NCBI RefSeq assembly: GCF_014269285.1
Contig: NZ_JACOAF010000008.1
Span: forward strand, 1 to 64,000
Direction of reading: 5' to 3'
DNA: 64,000 nucleotides
Source: Rufibacter sediminis
Lineage (GTDB): Bacteria; Bacteroidota; Bacteroidia; Cytophagales; Hymenobacteraceae
Both the position numbers and the translations under genes were made by a program. This document shows positions 43,373 to 51,625 of the stretch, piece by piece. Below the pieces are notes generated by a model. That model did no database searches, was not told the DNA's origin, and saw only the letters and a list, made by a program, of their open reading frames with translations. How positions within the stretch are numbered: position 1 is the first letter of the stretch; every line of letters begins with the position of its first letter.

Positions 43373-44185
43373 ATGAAACACCTGCCTACAACCTCTACGG
43401 CCGTCACGGCACTGCATTACATAGATTACCAATGTTCTAACCGGGTGGCGACCATCACCCTGAACCGCCCCGAGAAACGGAACGCCCTCAATTACCAGAT
43501 GGTCAGTGAGCTGAAGCAGGCTTTTGACACCGCCGAGGACGACGATGAATGCAAAGTCATCATCCTGAAGGCGGCCGGACCGGTGTTCTGTTCCGGGGCA
43601 GATCTGGAGTACCTGCAAACGGTGGGCAATTCCTCCTATGCCGATAACTTAGACGATTCAAAGCACCTGCTGCAGCTTTTCTACCAGATTTACACGCTCA
43701 AGAAAGTAGTGATTGCTCAGGTGGCTGGGACGGCGTTAGCCGGGGGCTGCGGATTGGCTACCGTCTGTGACTTAACCTATGCCGCCCCATCGGCTAAGTT
43801 TGGGTACCCCGAGGTGAAGATCGGGTTTTTGCCCGCCATCGTGAAAGTGTTTCTGTTACGCAAGATAGGGGAGGCCCGGGCCAAGGAACTCCTGCTCACC
43901 GGCGACCTGATCTCCGCTGAGAAAGCCAAGGCCTACGGGTTGGTTACGGAGGTAATGCCTGAGAATCAGCTGGATACCTTCGTGCGGGATCTGGCGGAGC
44001 GGATGTGCCTCCAGAACTCCGGCCAATCCATGGAAGTCACAAAGGAAATGATTGCCCACGTGCAGGAACTCCCGCTTCTGGATGCCCTGGAGTACGCCGC
44101 CGAACGCAACGCCCTGGCCCGTGCCACCGATGACTGCCAACTGGGAATTCAGGCGTTCCTGGACAAGCAGTCCATGATCTGGTAA
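43373..44185 (+). CDS. Enoyl-CoA hydratase/isomerase family protein
   Basis: A 270-residue crotonase-fold enzyme. Marks: TITLNRPEKRNALNYQMVSEL, CoA/oxyanion loop GPVFCSGADLEYLQ, and GTALAGGCGLATVCDLTYA followed by FGYPEVKIGFLPA. The catalytic Glu expected in the GG.GLA..CD and PE.K.G segments is present as PEVKIG. It could hydrate enoyl-CoA in beta-oxidation or leucine degradation. The frame extends to 43262, but ATG 43373 gives the usual start. It stands alone, so the pathway cannot be fixed by context. Confidence 0.9.
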   Translation: MKHLPTTSTAVTALHYIDYQCSNRVATITLNRPEKRNALNYQMVSELKQAFDTAEDDDECKVIILKAAGPVFCSGADLEYLQTVGNSSYADNLDDSKHLLQLFYQIYTLKKVVIAQVAGTALAGGCGLATVCDLTYAAPSAKFGYPEVKIGFLPAIVKVFLLRKIGEARAKELLLTGDLISAEKAKAYGLVTEVMPENQLDTFVRDLAERMCLQNSGQSMEVTKEMIAHVQELPLLDALEYAAERNALARATDDCQLGIQAFLDKQSMIW

Positions 44186-44555
44186 GAATTTCTTTTCGGT
44201 TTTTTTCGCCCAGGTCTGGAGCACGGTTCATCATACTAGGAGCCTTTGAATCTATTTTGTAAAGCAGAGTTGACAACTCGGCCGTCCACTGGTCGTTGTG
44301 CTCGCCCACCATCCAACAAAAGGGCCTTTCGCTGGCTGGTGAACATCCGCCGCTTGGGCCGTGGTAGCTCGCGTTCGCTTTTCTGAACAGGTGTAACAGG
44401 AGAAAGTAAATCCAGAGGATATTCGGCAAAAGTTTTGGCCTCGTAAGTGTAACCAGTTTGCTACATTTAGCGCATACTTTTCAGATTTCGGGCTGAAAAC
44501 AGATATTCAGGAAAATATATTTAAAACAATTGGCCAAGCTGTTGGTTGAGAGAGT
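44186..44555. other. Intergenic region before crtZ
   Basis: 370 bp without a supported gene. An AT-rich stretch near 44440-44530 (TTTG, TACTTTTC) likely holds the crtZ promoter. A degenerate palindrome-family remnant may lie near 44489-44522. Confidence 0.4.
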
Positions 44556-45005
44556 ATGCTGACGAACGCGGCGATAGTAATAGGAACCTTTGTCATCATG
44601 GAGCTGGTGGCGTGGGCGGTGCACAAATACGTGTTGCACGGCTTCTTGTGGAACATCCACAAGTCTCACCACACCCGGCACAACCATCTGTTTGAGCTCA
44701 ACGATGTCTCGTTTGTGTTCTACGGGGTGATTGCGGCCTTGTGCTTCATTTATGGGACGGAGACGCTGGACTACCGGTTCTGGATTGGGGTGGGCATCTC
44801 GCTGTACGGCGCGGCTTACTTTCTGGTGCATGATTTGTTTATCCATAGACGGCTCAAGCTGTTTGGCAAGACAAGAAGCACCTACCTCAGAGCCCTGGAC
44901 ATAGCGCACAAAGTGCACCATAAAACCAAAGGCAGAGACGGCTCAGAGTCATTTGGCATGCTCTGGGTCCATCCTAAATTCTTTCGTATCGCCCGGAAGC
45001 GTTAA
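44556..45005 (+). CDS. crtZ: Beta-carotene 3-hydroxylase
   Basis: A 149-residue membrane di-iron hydroxylase of the sterol desaturase/CrtZ family that adds 3-OH groups to beta-ionone rings (zeaxanthin formation). The four His motifs are present: HKYVLHG, HKSHHTRH, HDLFIHRR and HKVHH. Four hydrophobic segments match the usual topology. The MerR gene follows 29 bp downstream on the same strand, so both probably share an mRNA. It is separated from crtI-crtB by the regulators. Confidence 0.94.
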   Translation: MLTNAAIVIGTFVIMELVAWAVHKYVLHGFLWNIHKSHHTRHNHLFELNDVSFVFYGVIAALCFIYGTETLDYRFWIGVGISLYGAAYFLVHDLFIHRRLKLFGKTRSTYLRALDIAHKVHHKTKGRDGSESFGMLWVHPKFFRIARKR

Positions 45006-45034
45006 CTTTACGTTTCGTTTCTAATCTCTCTCCT

Positions 45035-45931
45035 GTGGCGCATTACTCTATTAAAGAGTTAGAGCATTTGTCGGGCATTAAGGCCCACACGCTTCGTATT
45101 TGGGAGCAGCGCTACCAGCTGCTGGCCCCTAAGCGCACGACTACCAATATCCGGTATTATGATGACGCGGACCTGAAGAACCTGCTCAACGTGGCGTTGC
45201 TGTACCAGGAGGGCTACAAAATCTCCAAAATCGCGAAATTGCCGCCCGACCAGGTAGCCCATGAGGTGCTCAAAGTCACCGAGGCCGATCTGGGGCAGGA
45301 TCAGTTCATGAGCCAGCTCATCATTGCCATGGTGGAGCTGGACGAGAGTCTGTTTGAGCGCGTGCTGAGCCGGGCGGTGTTGCAGTTGGGCTTTCCGGCC
45401 GCGGTGCAGCAGATTGTGTATCCTTTCCTGAACAAAATCGGGTTGCTGTGGCAGACCGGCAACATCACGCCCGCCCATGAGCACTTCATCAGCCAGCTCA
45501 TCCGGCAGAAAATGCTGGTGGCCATAGACGGGCAGCGCCTGACCAAAGATGCTGCTGCCCCCAAAGTGTTGCTGTACCTCCCCGAGGGCGAATTGCACGA
45601 GCTCTCTTTGCTTTACAGCCATTTCCAGTTCCGGGCCACCGGCTTCAGGACGTTGTACCTGGGCCAGCACCTGCCGCTGGAAGATCTCATCAAAGCCGCC
45701 AAGCAGTATGAGCCGCATTACATCTGCTCGGTGTTCACCACGTCTCCCGTCCGCGACGAGGTGGAGAGCTACCTCAGCCGTTTGCTGGAGCAATTGCCAG
45801 ACGTGCAGCTGATGCTCAGCGGGTACATTTTACAGCCGTTTCAGCAAAACCTGCCCAAAAGGGTGACCTACTTTGAATCTTTGGAGAGTTTTGAGCGGTG
45901 GCTGGCCTCCTTCGGAAAAGTCACCGCCTGA
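45035..45931 (+). CDS. MerR-family regulator with B12-binding domain (CarH/LitR-like)
   Basis: A 298-residue regulator. The N-terminal MerR helix-turn-helix (YSIKELEHLSGIKAHTLRIWEQRY) is followed by a four-helix cobalamin-cap domain and a Rossmann B12-binding domain. The cap keeps the W-x9-EH signature of light-sensing CarH proteins (LWQTGNITPAHEHF). The lower-ligand motif DxHxxG is altered to ExHxxS (GELHELSLL), with the His kept. So cobalamin binding is possible but not certain, and the protein may be a B12-independent relative. The start is GTG at 45035. Its place between crtZ and the ECF sigma gene supports control of carotenoid synthesis, perhaps by light. Confidence 0.9.
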   Translation: MAHYSIKELEHLSGIKAHTLRIWEQRYQLLAPKRTTTNIRYYDDADLKNLLNVALLYQEGYKISKIAKLPPDQVAHEVLKVTEADLGQDQFMSQLIIAMVELDESLFERVLSRAVLQLGFPAAVQQIVYPFLNKIGLLWQTGNITPAHEHFISQLIRQKMLVAIDGQRLTKDAAAPKVLLYLPEGELHELSLLYSHFQFRATGFRTLYLGQHLPLEDLIKAAKQYEPHYICSVFTTSPVRDEVESYLSRLLEQLPDVQLMLSGYILQPFQQNLPKRVTYFESLESFERWLASFGKVTA

Positions 45932-46110
45932 TACTTTGAGCAAAAGCTTTCCTGCGCTTGAACCCTGGAAACGCCGCTGAAGGAATACGCTTTTCTGTGG
46001 CAGGCCATTACATAGGCTGATTATCGGGTAAAGCTCACCAAATTATCTTCCCAACTCCTATTCTTTCTTCTGCAATTGAAGGATACTCCGCTAAGGCGAT
46101 GTCCTGCCGG

Positions 46111-46152
46111 GCCGTTTTGCCCCTGTTTTACTCAAAACAGGGGCAAAACGGC
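46111..46152. repeat. 37-bp palindrome family, perfect 19-bp-arm copy
   Basis: GCCGTTTTGCCCCTGTTTT and its exact complement around ACTC. It may terminate the crtZ-merR transcript. Confidence 0.88.
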
Positions 46153-46339
46153 TTTTATACTTCCTCTTTTTTTTCTTGGGCCGAAATCCAAAGTACTTCC
46201 CTTTCTAGTAAGTATTGCATCTCTGATGCAACCGGGGCCTTTTCGGCCTTTGCGGGGCTTAGGGATGTTGCCAAAATTGCTTACTAATCAAGCAAATGGT
46301 TTCTGGCCTCCTCAAGGAGTGATCTTACTTTATTTCGAA

Positions 46340-46437
46340 TAATGTTTAAGGATGTGTGAAAAATATTGAACAAACATTGGCTTTAATATTTTTTGATCCG
46401 TATTATTGTTTAATGTTTGTTGTTAATAGTTAAACAA
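46340..46437 (+). promoter_or_regulatory. Operator-like repeat cluster upstream of the ECF sigma gene
   Basis: AACAAACATT (46369-46378) is repeated inverted as AATGTTTGTT (46412-46421). TTGTTTAA (46406-46413) is mirrored by TTAAACAA (46430-46437), which ends 1 bp before the ATG. AATGTTTAA also occurs at 46341. The overlapping repeats suggest a multi-site operator, with the adjacent MerR regulator as the obvious candidate (inference). Confidence 0.5.
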
Positions 46438-46438
46438 A

Positions 46439-46954
46439 ATGACTGCACTAGATTTTACTTCCGTTGTAGAGCGCATGGCGCCCTCTCTCCGCCCCGCCGC
46501 GTATAACCTGACCCGTGATAGTGATGATGCGAAGGATTTAGTGCAGGAAACCCTCCTGAAAGCCTTCGTCAATCGTGACCGGTTCAAGGCGGGTACCAAT
46601 CTCAAGGCTTGGTTGTACACGATTATGCGCAACACCTTCATCAACCATTACAACAAGGTGACCAAGCGCTCTAGTAACGTAGACACCACTGACTACATCC
46701 AGACGCACCCCTCAGATGACCGCATGATTGCCGTGAACCGCGCCTCCGGCGATTTCGCCCTCAATGACATCTATGCCGCCATTGACAACCTGCCCGAGGA
46801 GTTGCGGACTCCTTTCATGATGTACTATGTGGGGTATAAGTACCTGGAGATTGCTGAAAAGCTCAAACTCCCCATTGGCACGGTGAAGAACCGGATTCAC
46901 TTGGCCCGCAAAGAGCTCAAGCAGGAACTGAAAGGATACGCCTACGCTGACTGA
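46439..46954 (+). CDS. ECF-type RNA polymerase sigma factor
   Basis: A 171-residue sigma-70 group 4 factor. Region 2 includes RDSDDAKDLVQETLLKAF and FKAGTNLKAWLYTIMRNTFINHYNK. Region 4 includes LPEELRTPFMMYYVGYKYLEIAEKLKLPIGTVKNRIHLARKEL. No anti-sigma gene is adjacent, so activity may be set by transcription through the operator-like repeats upstream. It lies between the B12-type MerR gene and crtI, the arrangement known from carotenoid loci of this phylum, and probably drives the crt genes. Confidence 0.92.
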   Translation: MTALDFTSVVERMAPSLRPAAYNLTRDSDDAKDLVQETLLKAFVNRDRFKAGTNLKAWLYTIMRNTFINHYNKVTKRSSNVDTTDYIQTHPSDDRMIAVNRASGDFALNDIYAAIDNLPEELRTPFMMYYVGYKYLEIAEKLKLPIGTVKNRIHLARKELKQELKGYAYAD

Positions 46955-47106
46955 GAATTACTTCTTTGCCATCTCCTCTGGCTCAGCCTCTAACCCCGCT
47001 GAGCTGGATTATGGTGAAAAAAGAATGTATCTTGTTTCAGCAAATCGTCCATATTTGAAGTATAAGTACCCAGAATCTATCCATCTTTCATCAGAAAGCC
47101 TTCAAC

Positions 47107-48615
47107 ATGCGTGAGCTCCCCAGGAAAAAAGTAGTAGTCATCGGTGCCGGGTTTGCCGGATTGGCGTCCGCCGCCAGTATGGCCCAGGCTGGTTATGACG
47201 TTACCCTGCTGGAGAAGAATGACGTGGCCGGTGGCCGGGCGCGCGTGTTTAAAGCCGATGGTTTCACCTTTGACATGGGGCCCAGCTGGTACTGGATGCC
47301 CGACGTTTTTGAGCAGTTTTTCCAGAAGTTCGGCAAAACCACTACAGATTATTACCACCTGGAGCGCCTTGACCCGTCTTACCAGGTGTTGTATGGCGAG
47401 CAGGATACCATGGAGCTTCCCGCGGGCATGCCCCAACTGGAAGCCCTGTTTGAGTCCCTGGAACCCGGATCGGCGGAAAAGCTACGGGCGTTCCTGAAAC
47501 AGGCCGCTTATAAATACGAGGTGGGCATCAACAACCTGGTGTACAAGCCCAGCCGCTCGCTCACCGAGTTTCTGGACGTGAAGCTGCTGGTAGACGTGCT
47601 GCGCCTGGATGTGTTTCAATCCATGCACAAGCACGTGCGCAAGTACTTCAAACATCCCCGGCTGATCCAGTTGATGGAGTTCCCCATCCTGTTTTTGGGC
47701 GCTTTGCCCCAGAACACCCCGGCCCTGTACAGCCTCATGAACTACGCCGATATGGCGCTGGGCACCTGGTATCCCATGGGCGGCATGCACAAGATTGTGG
47801 AAGGCATGGTGGCCTTGGCGCAGGAGCAGGGCGTAAAAATCAGGTTAGGCGAAGAAGTACAAAGGCTGGAGTTTGACCACGATACCATTACCCGCGTCAT
47901 CACTGCCAAAGGCCAGTATGAAGCCGAGGTGGTGATTGGCGGCTCAGATTACCACCATCTGGAGACGAAGCTGCTTCCTCAGGAATTTCAGAGTTATACC
48001 CCTAAGTACTGGGACAGCCGCGTGATGGCGCCGTCCTCGTTGATTTTCTACCTCGGCGTGGACAAGCCACTCAAAGGCTTGCGCCACCACAACCTGTTTT
48101 TCGACGAGGATTTCGGGCCGCACGCCCATGAGATTTACACGCAACCTGCCTGGCCTAAAAAACCGCTGTTCTACGTATCGGTGCCTTCCAAGACCGATGC
48201 CTCGGTAGCCCCGGCAGGCAATGAGAACTTGTTTATTCTGATTCCGGTCGCGCCTGATCTGCAAGACACCGAAGCCGTGCGCGAGCATTATTACCACCTG
48301 GTCATGGACCGCCTGGAGCGGATCACGGGGCAGGAAATCAGGAGCCAGGTGATCTATAAACGCAGTTACGCGCATCAGGATTTTATCCAGGATTACCACG
48401 CCTTCAAAGGCAATGCGTACGGGCTGGCCAATACGCTGCTGCAAACGGCCGTGCTGAAGCCCAGCTTGAAAAGTAAGAAAGTTCGTAACCTGTTTTACAC
48501 CGGGCAACTGACCGTGCCGGGCCCCGGAGTGCCGCCTTCCCTGATCTCAGGGCAGGTAGTGGCCGCCGAGGTGATAAAGGATTTTGCCCCGCAGGAAACC
48601 ACCCTAACCGTATGA
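47107..48615 (+). CDS. crtI: Phytoene desaturase
   Basis: A 502-residue FAD enzyme that turns phytoene into lycopene or related polyenes. The N-terminal dinucleotide fold VVVIGAGFAGLASA is followed by GGRARVFKADGFTFDMGPSWYWMPDVFE. The C-terminal signature is LFYTGQLTVPGPGVPPSLISGQVVA. The length is typical. The stop overlaps the start of crtB by four bases (ATGA), so translation is coupled. The 152 bp upstream gap after the ECF gene may hold an ECF-dependent promoter. Confidence 0.95.
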   Translation: MRELPRKKVVVIGAGFAGLASAASMAQAGYDVTLLEKNDVAGGRARVFKADGFTFDMGPSWYWMPDVFEQFFQKFGKTTTDYYHLERLDPSYQVLYGEQDTMELPAGMPQLEALFESLEPGSAEKLRAFLKQAAYKYEVGINNLVYKPSRSLTEFLDVKLLVDVLRLDVFQSMHKHVRKYFKHPRLIQLMEFPILFLGALPQNTPALYSLMNYADMALGTWYPMGGMHKIVEGMVALAQEQGVKIRLGEEVQRLEFDHDTITRVITAKGQYEAEVVIGGSDYHHLETKLLPQEFQSYTPKYWDSRVMAPSSLIFYLGVDKPLKGLRHHNLFFDEDFGPHAHEIYTQPAWPKKPLFYVSVPSKTDASVAPAGNENLFILIPVAPDLQDTEAVREHYYHLVMDRLERITGQEIRSQVIYKRSYAHQDFIQDYHAFKGNAYGLANTLLQTAVLKPSLKSKKVRNLFYTGQLTVPGPGVPPSLISGQVVAAEVIKDFAPQETTLTV

Positions 48616-49466
48616 AGATGATTTCAGCGCCCATGACCCTGTTTGACCACACCACGCTGGAATGTAGCAAACTCATTACGCAGCGCTACAGCACGTCCTT
48701 CACGTTAGGAATCAAAACGCTGCACCCGCGGTTCCATGATCCCATCTACGCCATTTACGGCTTTGTGCGGTTCGCCGATGAGATCGTGGATACCTTCCAC
48801 ACCCATGACCGGGCTAGCCTGCTGGAGCGGTTCAAACAGGAGACGTACCAGGCGCTGGAAGAGAAAATCAGCCTCAATCCGGTGCTGCACGCCTTCCAGA
48901 TGGTGGTGAACCAGTACCACATTGATCGGGAGTTCATTAACGCCTTCCTGCACAGCATGGAAATGGACCTGTTTGACCAGAAGTACAACTGTGACCTGTA
49001 CGAGGAATACATCTACGGTTCCGCCGAAGTAGTAGGCCTCATGTGTCTGCGGGTTTTCTGCGAGGGTGACAATCCCATGTTTGACCGCTTGAAAGCCGCC
49101 GCCTGCTCGTTGGGCGCGGCGTTCCAGAAAGTGAACTTCCTCAGAGACATCCGCAGTGATTACCAGGACCGGGGCCGCGTTTACTTTCCCAAGGTAGATT
49201 TCCGTTCGTTCTGCAACAAAGACAAAGAGGAGATCGAGCGGGACATTCAGCAGGATTTTGACAACGCCTACGCGGGCATCGTAGCCTTGCCCAAAGGAGC
49301 CAAACTGGGCGTTTACCTGGCGTACATCTACTATCTGAAGCTTTTTAAGAAAATTAAACAGCTTCCTGCTGCCCAAATTTTGGCAGAACGCGTAAGAGTG
49401 CCTGATAATACGAAGTTGGCTTTACTGTTAAGTTCGTATATTAGGTACCAGTTTAAAACGATCTAA
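48612..49466 (+). CDS. crtB: Phytoene synthase
   Basis: A 284-residue prenyl synthase that joins two geranylgeranyl diphosphates to phytoene. The two Asp-rich Mg2+-binding motifs are present: YGFVRFADEIVDTF and NFLRDIRSDYQDRGRVYFP. The Tyr/Gly motif YEEYIYGSAEVVGLMCL lies between. The length is near normal. It overlaps crtI by four bases upstream and its stop shares one base with the next ATG, so the three genes form a tight operon. Confidence 0.95.
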   Translation: MKMISAPMTLFDHTTLECSKLITQRYSTSFTLGIKTLHPRFHDPIYAIYGFVRFADEIVDTFHTHDRASLLERFKQETYQALEEKISLNPVLHAFQMVVNQYHIDREFINAFLHSMEMDLFDQKYNCDLYEEYIYGSAEVVGLMCLRVFCEGDNPMFDRLKAAACSLGAAFQKVNFLRDIRSDYQDRGRVYFPKVDFRSFCNKDKEEIERDIQQDFDNAYAGIVALPKGAKLGVYLAYIYYLKLFKKIKQLPAAQILAERVRVPDNTKLALLLSSYIRYQFKTI

Positions 49467-49996
49467 TGCAGTTACTCGCTTCTCTTGTCTTTCTTTGCTT
49501 CAGCCTGGTTTCTCTGCCGCAAAAAGCAGACCCTTACGCTCATGCCACCCTGTTAAACTATTACCAGACGGCCGCCAAAGACGAAGAGATAGCCAAGAAG
49601 TTTGTTTCCCTCATGGACAAGTACCCGGGCAAAGATCCGCTGAAGATGGGTTACCGGGCGGTGTCGCACGCCATCATGGCCAAACATGTCTGGAGCCCGT
49701 ATTCCAAGCTCAAGTACCTTCGGCAGTCTTCCCAGTTCTTTGAACAGGCGGTGGCTTTGGACAAGCAAGACGCCGAGGTCCGTTTTCTGCGTTTTTCCAT
49801 TGAGAACTACATTCCGCGCTACCTGAACATGAGCAGCCACCTGGAGGAAGACAAGAGAGTTTTCATGGACGCTATCCTGCGGCATCCGCGCTCCGGCATC
49901 TCCGCGGAGACCGTGAAGATCATGCGCGATTTTCTCATGCGCAAAGACTTACTCACCGAGCAGGAGCAGCAACAACTCGCCAAGCTGGATCTCTAG
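49466..49996 (+). CDS. Unknown secreted protein coupled to crtB
   Basis: A 176-residue protein with an N-terminal hydrophobic segment that looks like a signal peptide (LLASLVFLCFSLVSLPQKA). The rest is helical and repeat-like (YRAVSHAIMAKHVWSPYSKLKYLRQSSQFFEQAVALDKQDAEVRFLRFSIE), resembling TPR helices. I recognise no named family. The ATG shares one base with the crtB stop (TAATG), so it is strictly coupled to carotenoid synthesis. A role in carotenoid placement or envelope assembly is only a guess. Confidence 0.82.
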   Translation: MQLLASLVFLCFSLVSLPQKADPYAHATLLNYYQTAAKDEEIAKKFVSLMDKYPGKDPLKMGYRAVSHAIMAKHVWSPYSKLKYLRQSSQFFEQAVALDKQDAEVRFLRFSIENYIPRYLNMSSHLEEDKRVFMDAILRHPRSGISAETVKIMRDFLMRKDLLTEQEQQQLAKLDL

Positions 49997-50466
49997 CAGA
50001 GCCGTTTTTGGCTCTTTTTCAAGAAAGTAGCTCAAAAACAGAGCCTTATCTTTTGGTTATGCTTTCTGAACTCCCGCCATTTAGTTGTTAAATGCGTAAA
50101 AGTACAGAAGGCAGGTATAAACCGTCATGCTATCTAAAACTAACTCATAGCGCAGAGTACGGTTGTTTTTCTGGATCATCTCTGACGTCTTTTCATCAGA
50201 CTTTTATAAATTAGCTGTATGTGTCATACTCCTTGGAGCGTACTGACACTCACCACGTTCAGACCAGGCGAAGTATTCGTTTGGTCCCATGCAAAAGGAG
50301 GGGACCTCACCCATAGAAATGGAGAGACCCGCTGCTTGTTGCTTTTAGAATTCGCTATCCCGGCCGAGGAGATAAGATAAATGCTGCTGATCACGCTTCT
50401 GTGATTTTTTCAAGGGAAAAGCAGGGGTACGTGTAAACAATCCGGTACATGACTTGTTTAGGGTAT
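49997..50466. other. Intergenic region before ispH
   Basis: About 470 bp without a supported gene. A palindrome-family copy follows the stop (50001-50042). Near 50278-50335 there is a possible RNA fold (GGTCCC..GGGACC and CTC..GAG) that I cannot assign. Confidence 0.45.
50001..50042. repeat. 37-bp palindrome family copy
   Basis: GCCGTTTTTGGCTCTTTTTC / GAAAGTAGCTCAAAAACAG, five bases past the stop of the crtB-coupled gene. Confidence 0.75.
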
Positions 50467-51312
50467 ATGCGTCAGCTACAGGTACAAATTGATTCGAATT
50501 CGGGCTTTTGCTTTGGGGTGATCTATGCCATTCAGATGGCCGAGGACCTGCTGGAGGAACAGGGATACCTCTATTGCCTGGGAGACATCGTGCACAACGA
50601 CGAGGAGGTGGAGCGTCTGCAGCAGAAAGGGCTCCGCATCATCAACTATGACACCTTGCAGAACCTGCGCGACGAAAGTGTGCTCATCCGGGCGCACGGC
50701 GAGCCGCCTTCCACCTACCAAACGGCGCTGCAGAATAACCTCACGCTCATAGACGCCTCTTGCCCGGTGGTGCTCAAGCTGCAGAACCGCATTAAAACGT
50801 CGTTTGATAAAAAAGACCAGATCTTCATCTACGGAAAACACGGCCACGCCGAAGTGTTGGGATTGCTGGGCCAGACGAACAACGAAGCCGTGGTGTTTGA
50901 GAACCTGGAGGAACTGCTTCGGCACGAGTTGCCACAGAACATCACGCTCTACAGCCAGACCACCAAAAGCACCGATAATTTCTACCGCATCAAGAACGAG
51001 CTGGAGACGCGGGGCTATTCCGTGGCCGCCAACGACACCATCTGCCGCCAGGTCTCCAACCGCGACAAGGAACTCCGCCGTTTCGCGCAGCAATACAACA
51101 AGGTGATTTTCGTGTCGGGCACCAAGTCGTCTAACGGGCGGGTGCTGTACCAGGTCTGCAAAGACACCAACCCCAACACGTATTTCGTCTCCAAAGTGGA
51201 GGAACTGAACCCCGAGTGGTTTGCCCCGGGAGATACCATTGGCGTCTGCGGAGCCACCTCTACGCCCATGTGGCTTATGGAGGAGGTCCGAAATGCTTTG
51301 ATGGCGTTTTAG
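50467..51312 (+). CDS. ispH: 4-hydroxy-3-methylbut-2-enyl diphosphate reductase
   Basis: A 281-residue iron-sulfur enzyme, the last step of the MEP pathway, giving IPP and DMAPP for carotenoids and quinones. The three cluster Cys are visible: SNSGFCFGV, DASCPVV and DTICRQVSNR. The conserved Glu and His motifs (VHNDEEV, RAHGEP, KHGHAEVLG) are present, and the C-terminal GVCGATSTP closes the fold. An ATG at 50449 is also in frame; 50467 is preferred because family proteins begin just before the IDxNSGFC block. It lies in the crt region, so precursor supply is linked to pigment formation. Confidence 0.95.
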   Translation: MRQLQVQIDSNSGFCFGVIYAIQMAEDLLEEQGYLYCLGDIVHNDEEVERLQQKGLRIINYDTLQNLRDESVLIRAHGEPPSTYQTALQNNLTLIDASCPVVLKLQNRIKTSFDKKDQIFIYGKHGHAEVLGLLGQTNNEAVVFENLEELLRHELPQNITLYSQTTKSTDNFYRIKNELETRGYSVAANDTICRQVSNRDKELRRFAQQYNKVIFVSGTKSSNGRVLYQVCKDTNPNTYFVSKVEELNPEWFAPGDTIGVCGATSTPMWLMEEVRNALMAF

Positions 51313-51601
51313 CGGTTAGCCAAAAATCAGGCGGTTCTATAATCTAGAGACAAGCTGTTTAGAGGGTGTTTTTTGAAAAAGGGGCTCTAAACGCTCTTGC
51401 GGTACTTATGGAGTTCATGTTCCTGATTCCAGCTATGGCGCGGAAGTTCCTTCCGTGACTAACAGAAGAAAGTGTCAGGGAAGTAAATTCGAAGAGGGTG
51501 TTCAGCTAACAATCCGCAAGACCAGCGCAAACACCCGTCAAATAAGTTATCAGAAAGAGTGGTACCTTCGTACCGAAAGATAGAACAGAGTCTAACGCGT
51601 T
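51313..51601. other. Intergenic region before crtW
   Basis: About 290 bp with a palindrome-family copy (51357-51393), a half copy of the GGCGCGGAAGT palindrome (51434-51460) and a likely -7 box TACCTTCG (51563-51570). Confidence 0.55.
51357..51393. repeat. 37-bp palindrome family copy
   Basis: GTTTAGAGGGTGTTTTTTG / AAAAAGGGGCTCTAAACG after ispH. Confidence 0.78.
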
Positions 51602-51625
51602 TTGAAGCAGTTTTTTCAAAAACAT
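51598..51625. repeat. 37-bp palindrome family remnant overlapping a start codon
   Basis: CGTTTTGAAGCAGTTTTTTC / AAAAACAT: the left half is intact. It supplies the TTG start codon and first codons of crtW. Confidence 0.55.

Larger units (their letters stand above)
45932..46438. other. Intergenic region between MerR and ECF sigma genes
   Basis: 507 bp without a supported gene. It holds a perfect palindrome-family hairpin (46111-46152) and, next to the ECF start, a cluster of GTTTAA/AACAAAC inverted repeats (46340-46437). Confidence 0.6.

Noticed and set aside
46076-46342. 88-residue frame after the MerR gene.
   Set aside because: It runs through a perfect palindrome-family hairpin and has no conserved motif.
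45932-46438. A cobalamin riboswitch near the B12-type regulator.
   Set aside because: No B12-box-like conserved block or typical fold was found in the gap.
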